From NCBI RefSeq assembly GCF_002257705.1, contig NZ_LSLK01000165.1, forward strand, positions 1-64,000: DNA of 64,000 nt, written 5' to 3'. Origin of the DNA: Sporomusa silvacetica DSM 10669 (GTDB lineage: Bacteria; Bacillota; Negativicutes; Sporomusales; Sporomusaceae). A model generated the notes under the pieces. It ran no database searches. It saw only the letters and a program-made list of their open reading frames with translations, and was not told the origin of the DNA. The position numbers and the translations under genes were made by a program. This document shows positions 43,796-53,250 of this stretch, one piece after another (the stretch's first letter is position 1; every line of letters starts with the position of its first letter).

Positions 43796-43833
43796 TAGCA
43801 AGCCTTCCAGGTATTTGCCCGGAGGGCTTGCTA
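43796..43833 (+). terminator. Terminator of the chemoreceptor gene
   Basis: TAGCAAGCC pairs with GGCTTGCTA, with TTCC/GGAG-type pairs inside, followed by TTTA. Confidence 0.75.
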
Positions 43834-43889
43834 TTTATCAATGAAAGGTACACATTGATACAATTGGAAAGATTACCGGCGAAATTAGA

Positions 43890-43923
43890 CAGCCTCAGTC
43901 GGATGGAAGTCCGACCAAGGCTG
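43890..43923. terminator. Terminator of the NCS1 permease gene
   Basis: CAGCCT..GTCGGA pairs with TCCGAC..AGGCTG; on the minus strand it lies just after the stop of the convergent gene. Confidence 0.6.
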
Positions 43924-43943
43924 CTTAATTTCTTTATTATCAA

Positions 43944-45356
43944 TTAGTCTTCAGGATAAATCATCTTATCAGGAGCTACATTGCAACGCTTTGCCCAGGG
44001 ATAATAGATGAGGGCAGTTGCAAGCAAGCCAACAATCCAGGAAATGTCGGTACCTCCTAGCAGCTTGGTAATTGGGCCTGTATACATGGCTTGAGCCATG
44101 AATGGGATTTGTATCAGTACACCGATAAAATAGGATACAAGAGCAGGTGCATTCCATGCGCCGTAACGCCCTTGGGGTTCATATAAGGCAGGAATATCAA
44201 TGTTTTCTTTTGAGATCAAATAAAAGTCAATGAGATTAACAGAACTCCACGGAGTGAAGACCATAAGCAGAACCAAGACGAAGTTCTTGAAAAGATTGAG
44301 GAAATCTTTGCTAGCAAAGAGGGCAATACAGACCGAAGCTGCGATCATTCCTACTATGAAAAGGGTACGTTGGGTTGTCGAAGCACTTTTTTTACCACTA
44401 AGCGCAGTAGTGATTGTCAATAATGACATGAAGGAACCGTAGGCATTAAGCGTATTGACTGTTAGTTTGCCGATGACTATGACCATGTAGATCAGAACGG
44501 CAATGATTCCGATTCCCGCTAGTTCACCTAAATAACCTACCTGGTTTTTCAGGAAGTTTCCGCCGTACCCCGCAAGGCTGGCTGCACTAATAATGACGCC
44601 AAGTGTCATCGCCCATTGGGTACCAATAACGGTTCCCAGAAATGTATTCCAGAATGTGGCCGATTGGGGTGTGCTGCGCGGCAGATAACGGCTGTAGTCT
44701 GCAACATACGGACCGAAGGTGAGCTGCCAGCCTGCCGAGAGAGACACGGCCAATAAGAAGGTGGTCAATTCGAAAGGTTTTACACCGAATAAGGATGCAA
44801 CGGGAAATTTTACAAATGCCATGATTGTAAGATAGCTAAAGCCGAGAAGCCCTGTGATGGTAGCAATCCTGCCTAGAACATGGATATATTTGTACCCAAG
44901 AAGTGCTAATAGTACTGTGAGGCTTCCAAATATTATGATACCAACAGCTGGCGTTTCAACGCCGAGGATGCCGTTTATAGCCTGTCCGGAAAGCACTGTG
45001 CCGGTTGTAGCGAAACCGAGGTACATAAGTACAGCTAAGACAAGGGGTACGATTGCACCAAGGACACCAAATTGAGCACGACTGGAGATCATCTGCGGCA
45101 AGCCCAAACGTGGTCCTTGCGCAGAGTGAAGGGCCATAACAGCACCTCCTAAGATATTTCCGATAAATAGGCCTATGAAAGCCCAAAGAGCGTCAGCGCC
45201 AAAGACTACAGCCAAAGCGCCATCCACCACACTTGTAACCTGCATGTTTGCCCCGAACCAGAGTGTGAACTGACTGAATGGAGTGCCATGCCTTTCATGA
45301 TCAGGAACCATATCAATAGAATGTGTTTCAATCAAACCTTCTTGTGTTTGAGCCAC
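43944..45356 (-). CDS. NCS1-family nucleobase/cytosine-type permease
   Basis: A 470-aa permease with 12 membrane helices and NCS1 landmarks: HGTPFSQFTLWFGANMQ at the first helix, the GPRLGLPQMISSRAQFG loop, PYVADYSRYLPR, and FTPWSSVNLIDFY late in the chain. The family carries cytosine, purines, allantoin, thiamine-related compounds or hydantoins with H+ or Na+. I use GTG 45356, 8 bases after AAGGAG; a GTG at 45365 abuts the site. Divergent from the large regulator at 45744, which may control it. Confidence 0.9.
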   Translation of the reverse strand: MAQTQEGLIETHSIDMVPDHERHGTPFSQFTLWFGANMQVTSVVDGALAVVFGADALWAFIGLFIGNILGGAVMALHSAQGPRLGLPQMISSRAQFGVLGAIVPLVLAVLMYLGFATTGTVLSGQAINGILGVETPAVGIIIFGSLTVLLALLGYKYIHVLGRIATITGLLGFSYLTIMAFVKFPVASLFGVKPFELTTFLLAVSLSAGWQLTFGPYVADYSRYLPRSTPQSATFWNTFLGTVIGTQWAMTLGVIISAASLAGYGGNFLKNQVGYLGELAGIGIIAVLIYMVIVIGKLTVNTLNAYGSFMSLLTITTALSGKKSASTTQRTLFIVGMIAASVCIALFASKDFLNLFKNFVLVLLMVFTPWSSVNLIDFYLISKENIDIPALYEPQGRYGAWNAPALVSYFIGVLIQIPFMAQAMYTGPITKLLGGTDISWIVGLLATALIYYPWAKRCNVAPDKMIYPED

Positions 45357-45550
45357 TACTTTCACTCCTTTTTCATAACCGCTTAATCATTGATTAAGCA
45401 GAATTTGAGTCTCTTTCTTAGATTAATTTTTGATCGTAATGAACTCTCTTCTTTGAAGAACTCCTTCCGTAACATATTTTTTTGATTCTTAAACCATAGT
45501 ATAACCATAAGCTGTCTAAAAAACGTCGATTTTTTGTTTCCCTAACAGAA

Positions 45551-45609
45551 AGGATAAAGCAATTCCAGTCTAAAAGGTATTGCTCACCTTTTAACTATTG
45601 CTTTATCCT
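45551..45609. promoter_or_regulatory. Nested inverted repeat between the NCS1 gene and the large regulator
   Basis: AGGATAAAGCAAT pairs exactly with ATTGCTTTATCCT, and AAAAGGT with ACCTTTT inside. It could be an operator or a leader hairpin for either divergent gene. The rest of 45357-45743 shows only AT-rich promoter-like DNA. Confidence 0.5.
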
Positions 45610-45743
45610 GTAGATAATAATTTCAGAGGATTGATCCTTTATTTACAGCTTTTCTGTCGAAAAAAGTGGTATTATGATAAAAAAGAATTCATTGTTGCGA
45701 AATTTATTACTTTTAGATCAAACTTTTTATTGGAGTTGAGTTT

Positions 45744-48700
45744 ATGGGTAAATTACGTGTGATTATGTTTGGAACCCCGGCTATTTATTGGAATGATCAT
45801 AAAATAAATTTTCCATTTGTCAAAATGGAGGCTATGTTATATTATCTTTTGGTTGTTGGCGAAGTCACCCGGGAAAAATTAGCCACAATGTTTTGGGGGG
45901 AGATGGATGATGCTGTTGCCAAGAAAAATTTGAGCAATACTATCTATTTAATTAAAAAGACCATGTCTACCGCTTTGTTAATTACACCAAATCGGACAAC
46001 CATTACCGTAAATCCAAACCTTATTGATAGTACAGATGTAGAGTTGCTTAATACACTGGAAGTACAAGACTTTATGGATAGATGCCAAGGGGATTTTTTA
46101 GATGGATTTTTCTGCAAAAATACGGACGCCTTTGATGAATGGGTCATTGTGGAACGTGAGCAGTTTAAAGAACAAATAACAGCGCGTCTTACTAAAAACA
46201 TTAGTAAGCTTATCAATGATAAAAATTATACTATTGCCAAAAAAAACATTAAGCAATTAATCAAATTGGATGAATATAACGAAGGTGCTTACCGTTTATT
46301 AATGAAAATTTACGAACGGGAAGAAGTCTTTTATAAAGTTATTGATATTTATCACGAACTTGAAAAAAAATTGGAGAAAGAGTTAAATCTGCAGCCTAGT
46401 ACCAAGACCCAGGAAATATATAAGCGTGTAAGAGAAAAAAAGATTGTTAAAACAATAACTCCGGAATTTTCAGCGAAGGAATGGTTTTTCGGTAGAGATA
46501 TGGAGTTACAGGTTTTGCATATTGCTGTTGATCATTTTTGCTTAAAACGCCATAAGCGGCAAATGATTCTTCTGCAGGGGGAGCAGGGGGTTGGCAAAAC
46601 GGCGATTGTAGAGCGTCTGTTTGAAAATGTATCGGCAGAAAATTTTAGTATTTTACGGACAAAGTGTTATCAAGCAGAATTGGCTTATGCCTATAAAGCG
46701 TGGAGTAGTATTTTTATACAGGTGATGAACCTGTTAAAACAAGATAAAATTACGATTCCGCCATTATGGCATAGAGTAATGTCTTATTTTTTCCCCGCCC
46801 TTGAAACAAGCGAGGCTTCTGCCGGACAAGAATCTTTTATGGTGGCTTACGAATTTAATCCGACAATGGTTGAGGAAATTATGTGCGGTGTCTTAGGCCG
46901 ACTGACTAAACACCGGCGGGTTATTATAGTTATTGATGATATTCATTGGATGGATAGTCAGAGTTTGGCAGTATTACATCAAGTTTTGCGCCTTCATGGT
47001 GCTCGAATTTTTTGTATTGCGATATGTCACAGTGAATATATAAGTCAGATCGAAAAGTTATTGTGGGATTTTGAACGGGATGACATGATCGAGAATTTTA
47101 TGGTTGAAAGATTTAGCTTTGAAGATGTGGTCAAATTATTGGAAGCAAAATTACCTGCAGATAAAATCAATGTGGAGCTGCAACATAAATTATATGAGTA
47201 TACTGGTGGTAATGCTTTATTTTTAATGGAATGTTTACATCTGCTGGAGGCGGGACAAGAATTGGGCAGTGGTTCTCTGCGGTTGCAAAGTGTGCTGAAA
47301 GAGCGGATTGGCAATCTTTCGGACAATGCCCGTAAAATACTTGAGGTAGCATCCATCTTTTTCAAATACTCTAGTTATAACGAATTGCTAGCTGTCTCCA
47401 AGATGGATGAATTAGCACTGGTTGAAGCTATTGAAGAGTTAGAACGAAAAAAGTTGATAGCAAAGACAGATAGTTCGCTGCACCAAGGACTTATATACAC
47501 CTTTTACAATTTGCAGATTCAGAGCTTTGTGTATCAACAGATGTCTATACCCAGACAAAAATTGCTTCATAAGTGGGTGGGATTGGAGTTAGAAAGGCAA
47601 TTTCGCAGCAGATTGGAAACTAAAGATATTTACGAATCAATTTTATACCATTACACCCAAGCTGATGAAAAAATCAAAGTTCTTGAATACACAGTAAGGC
47701 TGGCCGAAAAGTATTTCTGCCCGCAGTATGAGTTGTTTCCAGAACTAAATGATTGCTATCCTGCCGGTTACAGCAATTTTAGGGAAAGTCGCCGTCAAAC
47801 TATGGGCTATCTGGAGAAAATTGCCGAATTGCTCAAGTGTATGGCAGCGGAGACGGTTGATGCTGGACAGGTGGCTGTTTATCAAATTGCGTATTGGGAA
47901 ATGATGGGGCGCTATTATATTTGGCGTGGCGAGCATGTATCAGGCATAAAAATGATTCATAAATTGTTACGATTAGCTTCTACCAGAGAACTTCAGGATT
48001 ATATAGTTAAAGGTTATCAACAAATGATATTTTTAGGTATTCAAGTTAGCAGACCCAGTATTATTAAAAAATTCGCTGAAAAACTGTTGCATATGGCAGA
48101 AAAGGCTAATTTTCTGGAAAAAAAGGCAGCTGCCTTTCGTTTTTTGGGAGTTGCTTCAGCTTTAAGCGGAAAACCGATGCAGGCAGAGCAGTATTATCGC
48201 CAGTCTATTGGGCTATATAAAAAATTGGATATACGGAATAACTGCTATATACTGAACATTGCTGCTAGTTACAATTATATTGGAAACTTGCGGCGCAATG
48301 CTCTTGCTATGAAGGAAGCTCTCAAGTATTACGAGCAAGCGGTCAGAATTGCAGGCCACAAACGGATTAGTGAAGGTGTGGCTGTGTTTTACATCAATGC
48401 CGGATATACTGCCTTTAAACTGGGTGATAGTGACAAGGCACGTCAATATTTGGCAGAAGCGCTGGCGGTAGGAGATGGTTTTGGCGACTACACGGGGTAT
48501 TGGTGCTCACGGAGTTACTGTACGCTATATTGTGTATTGGCCATCATTGCCGTCCAGGAAAACCGTTGTCATGAAGGGCGAATGTATTTGAGTAAAGCCG
48601 ATGAATTTTTAACTAGATATCATGATCAGTATCAAAACGGACTGGTACTACAAACAAAAACAAAAATTAGACAGGTAATGGATAGAAATCATATTGTAGC

Positions 48701-48830
48701 TGCTATTTTTGGCGATTATTTGACGCTGTCAGCTTTAGAATATTATGAGCAGGCACGAACTGTTATTAGTAAGTCGGGCGGAGCTTTAGATATGAAATTT
48801 TTGGATGAGGTCGTGTCAGGTTTTTCCTGA
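45744..48830 (+). CDS. SARP/BTAD-AAA-TPR transcriptional regulator
   Basis: A 1028-aa regulator. The N-terminus is an OmpR-like winged helix of the SARP type (MFGTPAIYWNDHKINFPF, AMLYYLLVVGEVTREKLATMFW, 1-100), followed by a bacterial transcriptional activation domain of helical repeats (about 100-230), an AAA ATPase (about 245-560) with Walker A GEQGVGKTA and Walker B VIIVIDDIHWMD, and TPR-type repeats to the end (about 620-1000). It belongs to the STAND class of signal-integrating regulators. No LuxR helix-turn-helix is seen, so DNA binding rests with the N-terminus. It is divergent from the NCS1 permease. Confidence 0.9.
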   Translation: MGKLRVIMFGTPAIYWNDHKINFPFVKMEAMLYYLLVVGEVTREKLATMFWGEMDDAVAKKNLSNTIYLIKKTMSTALLITPNRTTITVNPNLIDSTDVELLNTLEVQDFMDRCQGDFLDGFFCKNTDAFDEWVIVEREQFKEQITARLTKNISKLINDKNYTIAKKNIKQLIKLDEYNEGAYRLLMKIYEREEVFYKVIDIYHELEKKLEKELNLQPSTKTQEIYKRVREKKIVKTITPEFSAKEWFFGRDMELQVLHIAVDHFCLKRHKRQMILLQGEQGVGKTAIVERLFENVSAENFSILRTKCYQAELAYAYKAWSSIFIQVMNLLKQDKITIPPLWHRVMSYFFPALETSEASAGQESFMVAYEFNPTMVEEIMCGVLGRLTKHRRVIIVIDDIHWMDSQSLAVLHQVLRLHGARIFCIAICHSEYISQIEKLLWDFERDDMIENFMVERFSFEDVVKLLEAKLPADKINVELQHKLYEYTGGNALFLMECLHLLEAGQELGSGSLRLQSVLKERIGNLSDNARKILEVASIFFKYSSYNELLAVSKMDELALVEAIEELERKKLIAKTDSSLHQGLIYTFYNLQIQSFVYQQMSIPRQKLLHKWVGLELERQFRSRLETKDIYESILYHYTQADEKIKVLEYTVRLAEKYFCPQYELFPELNDCYPAGYSNFRESRRQTMGYLEKIAELLKCMAAETVDAGQVAVYQIAYWEMMGRYYIWRGEHVSGIKMIHKLLRLASTRELQDYIVKGYQQMIFLGIQVSRPSIIKKFAEKLLHMAEKANFLEKKAAAFRFLGVASALSGKPMQAEQYYRQSIGLYKKLDIRNNCYILNIAASYNYIGNLRRNALAMKEALKYYEQAVRIAGHKRISEGVAVFYINAGYTAFKLGDSDKARQYLAEALAVGDGFGDYTGYWCSRSYCTLYCVLAIIAVQENRCHEGRMYLSKADEFLTRYHDQYQNGLVLQTKTKIRQVMDRNHIVAAIFGDYLTLSALEYYEQARTVISKSGGALDMKFLDEVVSGFS

Positions 48831-48918
48831 AAGGCTATCGCTAATGGGAATAATTCATGTACCAAACAACTGTTCCGTGTTATAATAAACATAGCGATTT
48901 AGAAAGCTGGTGTAAGCT

Positions 48919-49080
48919 ATGTATGATCCCAAAGAGTTGTGGAAAGAAGTTGAACAGTTACAAGGAATACTTCATGAAACTATTGGTAAAAAAGGTGCTA
49001 ACTCACCTGACGCGATTCGGGCAATTCAAGCATTCAGGAATAAGATGCAGGAATATAATGATTTAATCAATCATCGATAA
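48919..49080 (+). CDS. Spo0E-like small protein
   Basis: A 53-aa protein: LWKEVEQLQGILHETIGKKG, then ANSPDAIRAIQAFRNKMQEY and NDLINH. The helix-turn-helix hairpin layout (charged helix, G, S/T-P-D-x-I, second helix with LI near the end) matches Spo0E-type phosphatases that dephosphorylate Spo0A~P. The usual SQELD motif of the second helix is not conserved (IQAFR instead), so activity is uncertain. The ribosome binding site is weak; a terminator follows at 49146. Confidence 0.65.
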   Translation: MYDPKELWKEVEQLQGILHETIGKKGANSPDAIRAIQAFRNKMQEYNDLINHR

Positions 49081-49145
49081 TTGACCCTTGATAAAAGAGC
49101 AACTACGTGTTAAAATAAGATATAATTAATGTTTTAGGTCAATGT

Positions 49146-49181
49146 AGACCTCCAGAGCCTTTGCTCGGGAGGTCTTTTTTC
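49146..49181 (+). terminator. Rho-independent terminator
   Basis: AGACCTCC pairs with GGAGGTCT, followed by TTTTTT. Confidence 0.9.
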
Positions 49182-49228
49182 GTCCAGATGGAAAGGTTAA
49201 CTTTCCCTGGATTGAACGACTAAGTCTT
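49182..49228 (+). repeat. Two-hairpin repeat, copy E (first hairpin only)
   Basis: TCCAGATGGAAAGG...CTTTCCCTGGA, then GACTAAGTC and a T-run. It abuts the preceding terminator. Confidence 0.7.
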
Positions 49229-49318
49229 TTTTTATAAGTTACCTTGTTTTCTAATCATAATAATCCGGACAGAGAATTGAGATTGTGCTGATATCTCAAT
49301 GAATTGGAGCGATTTACT

Positions 49319-49672
49319 GTGAAAATACCAGCTGCAGACTTAAAGCAAGAAATTGCGCGAGTCAATAACAATGTAAATCTTTCACTGTTTGGAACAGGTT
49401 TGCGAAAACAACGGGTAACAATTGTAGAAAACAAGATTATTATTACAGCAGATCATAAGCGCGTTCCAGCGCTAGCCGCACTTGACCAAAGTGATCGAAT
49501 GTCCTCACGTTTAGCAGATGTTGCAATATTAGACGAGTATAAACGCCGCCTCAAGGAAGAGGTTATAGATCAAATGGGGCTGCCAGTGGTCTGCGTTCTA
49601 AAAGATTATGCTCCCGATTATGAACTGGCAGTGACGTTTATTCTGCTTAAGGATGCTGTAATAAAAACCTAA
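49319..49672 (+). CDS. DUF2294 (MpsC-like) family protein
   Basis: A 117-aa protein. I choose GTG 49319, 9 bases after GGAG; the longer TTG frame from 49304 overlaps that site. The pattern IARVNNNVNLSLFGTGLRKQ, then ADHKRVPALAALDQ, LKEEVIDQMG and VLKDYAPDYELAVTFIL fits the DUF2294 family, some members of which (MpsC) take part in Na+-linked membrane potential systems. The link is by motif memory only. It is a single gene. Confidence 0.65.
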   Translation: MKIPAADLKQEIARVNNNVNLSLFGTGLRKQRVTIVENKIIITADHKRVPALAALDQSDRMSSRLADVAILDEYKRRLKEEVIDQMGLPVVCVLKDYAPDYELAVTFILLKDAVIKT

Positions 49673-49858
49673 GATCGAAAAGACACATAATAATCATTAT
49701 GGTGTTTTCATAATTTGGATGATTCAATAGAATGTCTATAGGTGGGTCGTAGGAACTCAAAAGAGAGCCGAAAGCTACCGCTTTTTGGAATGTTGATGGG
49801 TACGTAGAATAAGCGTACGCAGGTAACATGACTTAGCGGTAGCTTTGTTTTTTTTAGG
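49673..49858 (+). other. Intergenic region with a long-loop hairpin
   Basis: AAAGCTACCGCT (about 49769-49780) pairs with AGCGGTAGCTTT (about 49832-49843), followed by GTTTTTTTT. The 50-base loop has a further GGGTACGT/GCGTACG-type pairing. It is the terminator of the DUF2294 gene or a small independent RNA. Confidence 0.5.
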
Positions 49859-49867
49859 AGGTTTTAT

Positions 49868-49962
49868 TTATCCAGATGGAAAGTATAACTTTCCCTGGAT
49901 TGAACGACTAAGGCTTCTGCCGGCGTCCTAAAGGACTTGGCACAAGCCAAGTCTTATCTTAT
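49868..49962 (+). repeat. Two-hairpin intergenic repeat, copy F
   Basis: A full unit, almost identical to copy B, upstream of the NIF3-like gene. Confidence 0.8.
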
Positions 49963-50048
49963 TGGGACAAGTATAAGCCCTGTAAATGCAGACAAGTAAT
50001 AGGTATAGCTGAAACACAACTTGTGCACCGATCAAGGAGGTAATTATC

Positions 50049-51092
50049 TTGGATGAGATTATTAAAGTAAAAGATGTTTTGAATGCATTGGATAAAATAA
50101 CTGGTGGCAGATGCGTGAAGAATCTAGATGATATATTCAGTGGCAAGAATAAATTTGTGATTATGAAGTCATCCAATATTCCTGGCAAAGAATGCATGGA
50201 AATGCCTGGTCTTATATGTGGGAACTTAGAAGCAACCGTAAAGAAGATCGCTGTAACCATGACACTTACAGAGTGTAATATTGAGTTAGCAGGTGCTACC
50301 GGTGTTGATGCTATTATTGCCCATCATCCGGTGGTTGATGCTGCCAATTCCGGTGGTGTTACGATGAGAGGGTATTTAAACTTGTATGGTTTATCGGTTT
50401 TTGAATTGCATGAAGCTTTTCACGGTCTGCACCCGGGCATTGCTTATATCCACGGTCACAAGTCGTTCCGTGTCGATATTGCTTACGGCAATATACCAGG
50501 CAATATCCTGTATGTCGGCAAAGCCCTGAAGGATATACCAACGATCGGGGCTATTCTGGATCGACTTAATGAATTTATGGGTATGCAGGAAGAACAAAAA
50601 ATGTTGCTAACAGAAAAAAATGTGCGAAATTGTCATGACATTTGTGAAACTAATGTGGCTACAGGCGGCAAACTGCTTGTCGGCACACGGGAGAATAAAG
50701 TTGGAACAATTCTTCATATCTTCCCACACACTGGTTTTACGGCACAGCATCTTGAAATGGCGAAGCGAGAACACCCGGAAGCAGATACTGTTATCGCGTC
50801 GATAAGCCGGGTTGGGAAAGATAGTGAGCTAGTGAAAAAGGCGGAAGAACTTGGTCTTAATTTCGTTGTCGGCAATTGTCATGCTATGGAAATTTTGGAA
50901 AATGGGTTGCCGCTGGCCATTGCTTTGCAGAAAATACTACCGGAAGTGGAGGTAGTCCTGTTTCGCGAGCGGATTACCTCTACCCCGTTACATAAGGTTG
51001 GTACCACCGCTATCCGAAATTATGCGGATTATATTGCCAGCGAATATCTGATAAACAAGGAAGGAGGTAACGAGCAAACTGGCATAAGGTGA
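50049..51092 (+). CDS. NIF3-like dinuclear metal-centre protein
   Basis: A 347-aa protein starting at TTG, 7-8 bases after AAGGAGG. The motif IIAHHPVVD (about 94-102) and a late GNCHAMEILENGLPLA segment are typical of the NIF3/YbgI family, whose members bind two metals and have been described as GTP cyclohydrolase I type 2-like hydrolases. Compared with plain NIF3 proteins it has extra segments at the start (about 40 residues) and middle, so it may have a specific substrate. It is the first of a plus-strand run with a transporter and oxidoreductases. Confidence 0.75.
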   Translation: MDEIIKVKDVLNALDKITGGRCVKNLDDIFSGKNKFVIMKSSNIPGKECMEMPGLICGNLEATVKKIAVTMTLTECNIELAGATGVDAIIAHHPVVDAANSGGVTMRGYLNLYGLSVFELHEAFHGLHPGIAYIHGHKSFRVDIAYGNIPGNILYVGKALKDIPTIGAILDRLNEFMGMQEEQKMLLTEKNVRNCHDICETNVATGGKLLVGTRENKVGTILHIFPHTGFTAQHLEMAKREHPEADTVIASISRVGKDSELVKKAEELGLNFVVGNCHAMEILENGLPLAIALQKILPEVEVVLFRERITSTPLHKVGTTAIRNYADYIASEYLINKEGGNEQTGIR

Positions 51093-51150
51093 TCCTGTCA
51101 CAACCCAATTATAGATTTATAGCAAATATAAAGAGTAGGAGGACAAGACA

Positions 51151-52545
51151 ATGGCAACTATAACTGATCGTTTGGGTAAGCTACCTTTGGGTAGTTTTCA
51201 CTATCGGCTTCTGGCATTAATGGGGTCAGGCATTGCATTCGAAGCGCTAGACACGGGACTTATTGCCTTCGTTTTAGCGAAAATGATCGGGGCATGGAGC
51301 TTATCCCCAGCCCAAATTGGGTATATCAGCAGCGCTGGCCTAGTGGGCATGGCGGTTGGCGCTATTCTGTCCGGCACGTTAGCGGACCGGGTAGGACGAA
51401 AAAAGATTTTTGTCGCAACGTTGGGAATCTATGCCGTAGGTACTGGACTGTGCGGTCTAGCGTGGAACTACGAATCATTACTGGCCTTTCGTTTCTTAGT
51501 AGGTGCAGGAATTGGTGGACAGCCACCAGTGGCGAATGCGCTGATGAGTGAGTATGCTCCTGTAAGGCACCGGGGAAAAATGTTGGTGCTGCAAAATAGC
51601 AGTTGGGCAATTGGCTGGCTACTGGCAGCTTTGATTGCCTATCTGATCATCCCCAAATACGGCTGGCAACTTGCTTTCTATATCGGGGCGCTACCAGCAC
51701 TCATCGTTGTTTATGTGTGGCGAATATTACCTGAATCGGCCATGTACCTTGTAAGTAGAGGGCGACATATGGAAGCCCACGTACTGGTTTCCAAAATCGA
51801 GCAGGAATTGGGTGTTCCGGTAGGTGAGCAACCGCGTGGTGACGAAATGCTAAGTGCGAACACACAAAAATTCAACTTTACCGATCTATGGTCTCCGCTC
51901 TATATCCGTCGTACCATTTGCCTATGGGTCTTATGGTTTGGTATGGTGTATTCCTATTATGGTATTTTCACATGGCTGCCCTCGCTATTAGTGAAAAGCG
52001 GGCATACTCTCATTCGTTCATTTGAATTTCTGTTGTATATGACTCTGGCCCAAATCCCCGGTTATTTCGCCGCGGCCTATTTTGTGGACAAGATTGGGCG
52101 CAAAGCGACTATGGGATCCTTGTTGGTCGTCTGTGCTTTGTCTGCTTATATGTTTGGCAGTGCCAAGTCTGCTGAAGACATTGTGCTGTGGGGTTGCGTC
52201 ATGTCTTTTTGCAACTTAGGTGCATGGGGAATAACTCACGCTTATTCTACAGAGCAATATCCTACCTATGCAAGAGCTGCTGGCGTAGGCTGGGCCGCCG
52301 CCTGTGGGCGGATCGGCGGTATTGTTGCCCCAATTGCTGTTGGAGCTCTGATGACAGGCTCGGATCAGTACGGCATTGTATTTACCATGTTTACCGTTGT
52401 GTTGGCGATCATTGCGTTAGACATTATATTCTTGGGAAAAGAAACTATGAATAAATCGTTGGATGAATTGACTGAGAGGCAGCTTATTAACGCTCAGGCG
52501 CCTGCGGCCACGAAAAGTTTTGCTTTGGATAATACAAAAAGCTAG
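51151..52545 (+). CDS. MFS transporter, sugar/aromatic-acid type
   Basis: A 464-aa, 12-helix major facilitator with GTLADRVGRKK between helices 2 and 3, LVGAGIGGQPPVANALMSEY at helices 4-5, RILPESAMYLVSRGR after helix 6 and VDKIGRKATM in the second half. This is the pattern of the sugar/SV2/NiaP group, which carries nicotinate, shikimate and other organic acids. TAGGAGG precedes the ATG. It follows the NIF3-like gene by 58 bp, so uptake of the substrate of this cluster is likely. Confidence 0.88.
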   Translation: MATITDRLGKLPLGSFHYRLLALMGSGIAFEALDTGLIAFVLAKMIGAWSLSPAQIGYISSAGLVGMAVGAILSGTLADRVGRKKIFVATLGIYAVGTGLCGLAWNYESLLAFRFLVGAGIGGQPPVANALMSEYAPVRHRGKMLVLQNSSWAIGWLLAALIAYLIIPKYGWQLAFYIGALPALIVVYVWRILPESAMYLVSRGRHMEAHVLVSKIEQELGVPVGEQPRGDEMLSANTQKFNFTDLWSPLYIRRTICLWVLWFGMVYSYYGIFTWLPSLLVKSGHTLIRSFEFLLYMTLAQIPGYFAAAYFVDKIGRKATMGSLLVVCALSAYMFGSAKSAEDIVLWGCVMSFCNLGAWGITHAYSTEQYPTYARAAGVGWAAACGRIGGIVAPIAVGALMTGSDQYGIVFTMFTVVLAIIALDIIFLGKETMNKSLDELTERQLINAQAPAATKSFALDNTKS

Positions 52546-52561
52546 CTTAGTCTGATGCTGC

Positions 52562-52999
52562 TTACATTATGGGGACTGTTACCACAAATGTTCCCCGTGA
52601 CTGCCAGTCAATTCGTACATCAGACCGGTTAAGGGGAATACGTGTTGTCATTCCACTTACTGTGGCTATGTCTAGGCTTAAACTAGCAGCCAAGAGACCG
52701 GGGTCAAGTATAATATCAGTATTAATTAAGAATGATATTTCAGATAGATCATTGGGAAGAATGATTCCAATAGACGGTGCAGCTTCGATTGCACCTAATA
52801 TATCTGCAAAGCTATAGCGGTTGCTGCGTCCAGACCCTGCGAGGCGCTTAGCAGGCGGAATAACACCAGCTAATAAAAATTCGTCACGACCAGCCGTATC
52901 TGGGCACAGCGTATCCCCTGCCAATGCAATATTTTCAAAATAATTACCGGGGACTACCTTGATCTCCTTCTGAGTGTTCCAATCAAAGTAACACTTCAT
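52562..52999 (-). CDS. Hypothetical protein
   Basis: A 145-aa soluble protein with TTAGGAGG 9-10 bases before the ATG. It is antiparallel to, and splits, the surrounding plus-strand run. The sequence is rich in beta-type segments: LAGDTLCPDTAGRDEFLLAG, IGIILPNDLSEISFLINTD, and TFVVTVPIM at the end. No signal peptide, membrane helix or known motif is visible, and I do not recognise the family. Confidence 0.65.
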   Translation of the reverse strand: MKCYFDWNTQKEIKVVPGNYFENIALAGDTLCPDTAGRDEFLLAGVIPPAKRLAGSGRSNRYSFADILGAIEAAPSIGIILPNDLSEISFLINTDIILDPGLLAASLSLDIATVSGMTTRIPLNRSDVRIDWQSRGTFVVTVPIM

Positions 53000-53250
53000 T
53001 GTTAACTACACCTCCTAAGATTTCCTTATATAAATATGTCACCCCAGCTAATTTGGTTCTCGCCAGTTGTGAAGAGCCAGTTGCATAGCATATTTTTATC
53101 GAATCGCCATTATAAGGAGTAGGCTTAGTCACGCGGACGCAGTTAGAGTCAAAGCTTCAGAAGGAGCGAAAAAAGCTATCGGCATTGAGATGATTAATAC
53201 CAAAGAATTATAGTAGTTTATATAGTAGGTGAACATGAGGAGGTGCAGAT

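Noticed and set aside
53000..53240. Possible small-protein remnant with AVRVKASEGAKKAIGIEM
   Set aside because: Two overlapping frames look equally protein-like, and neither has a start codon with a ribosome binding site.
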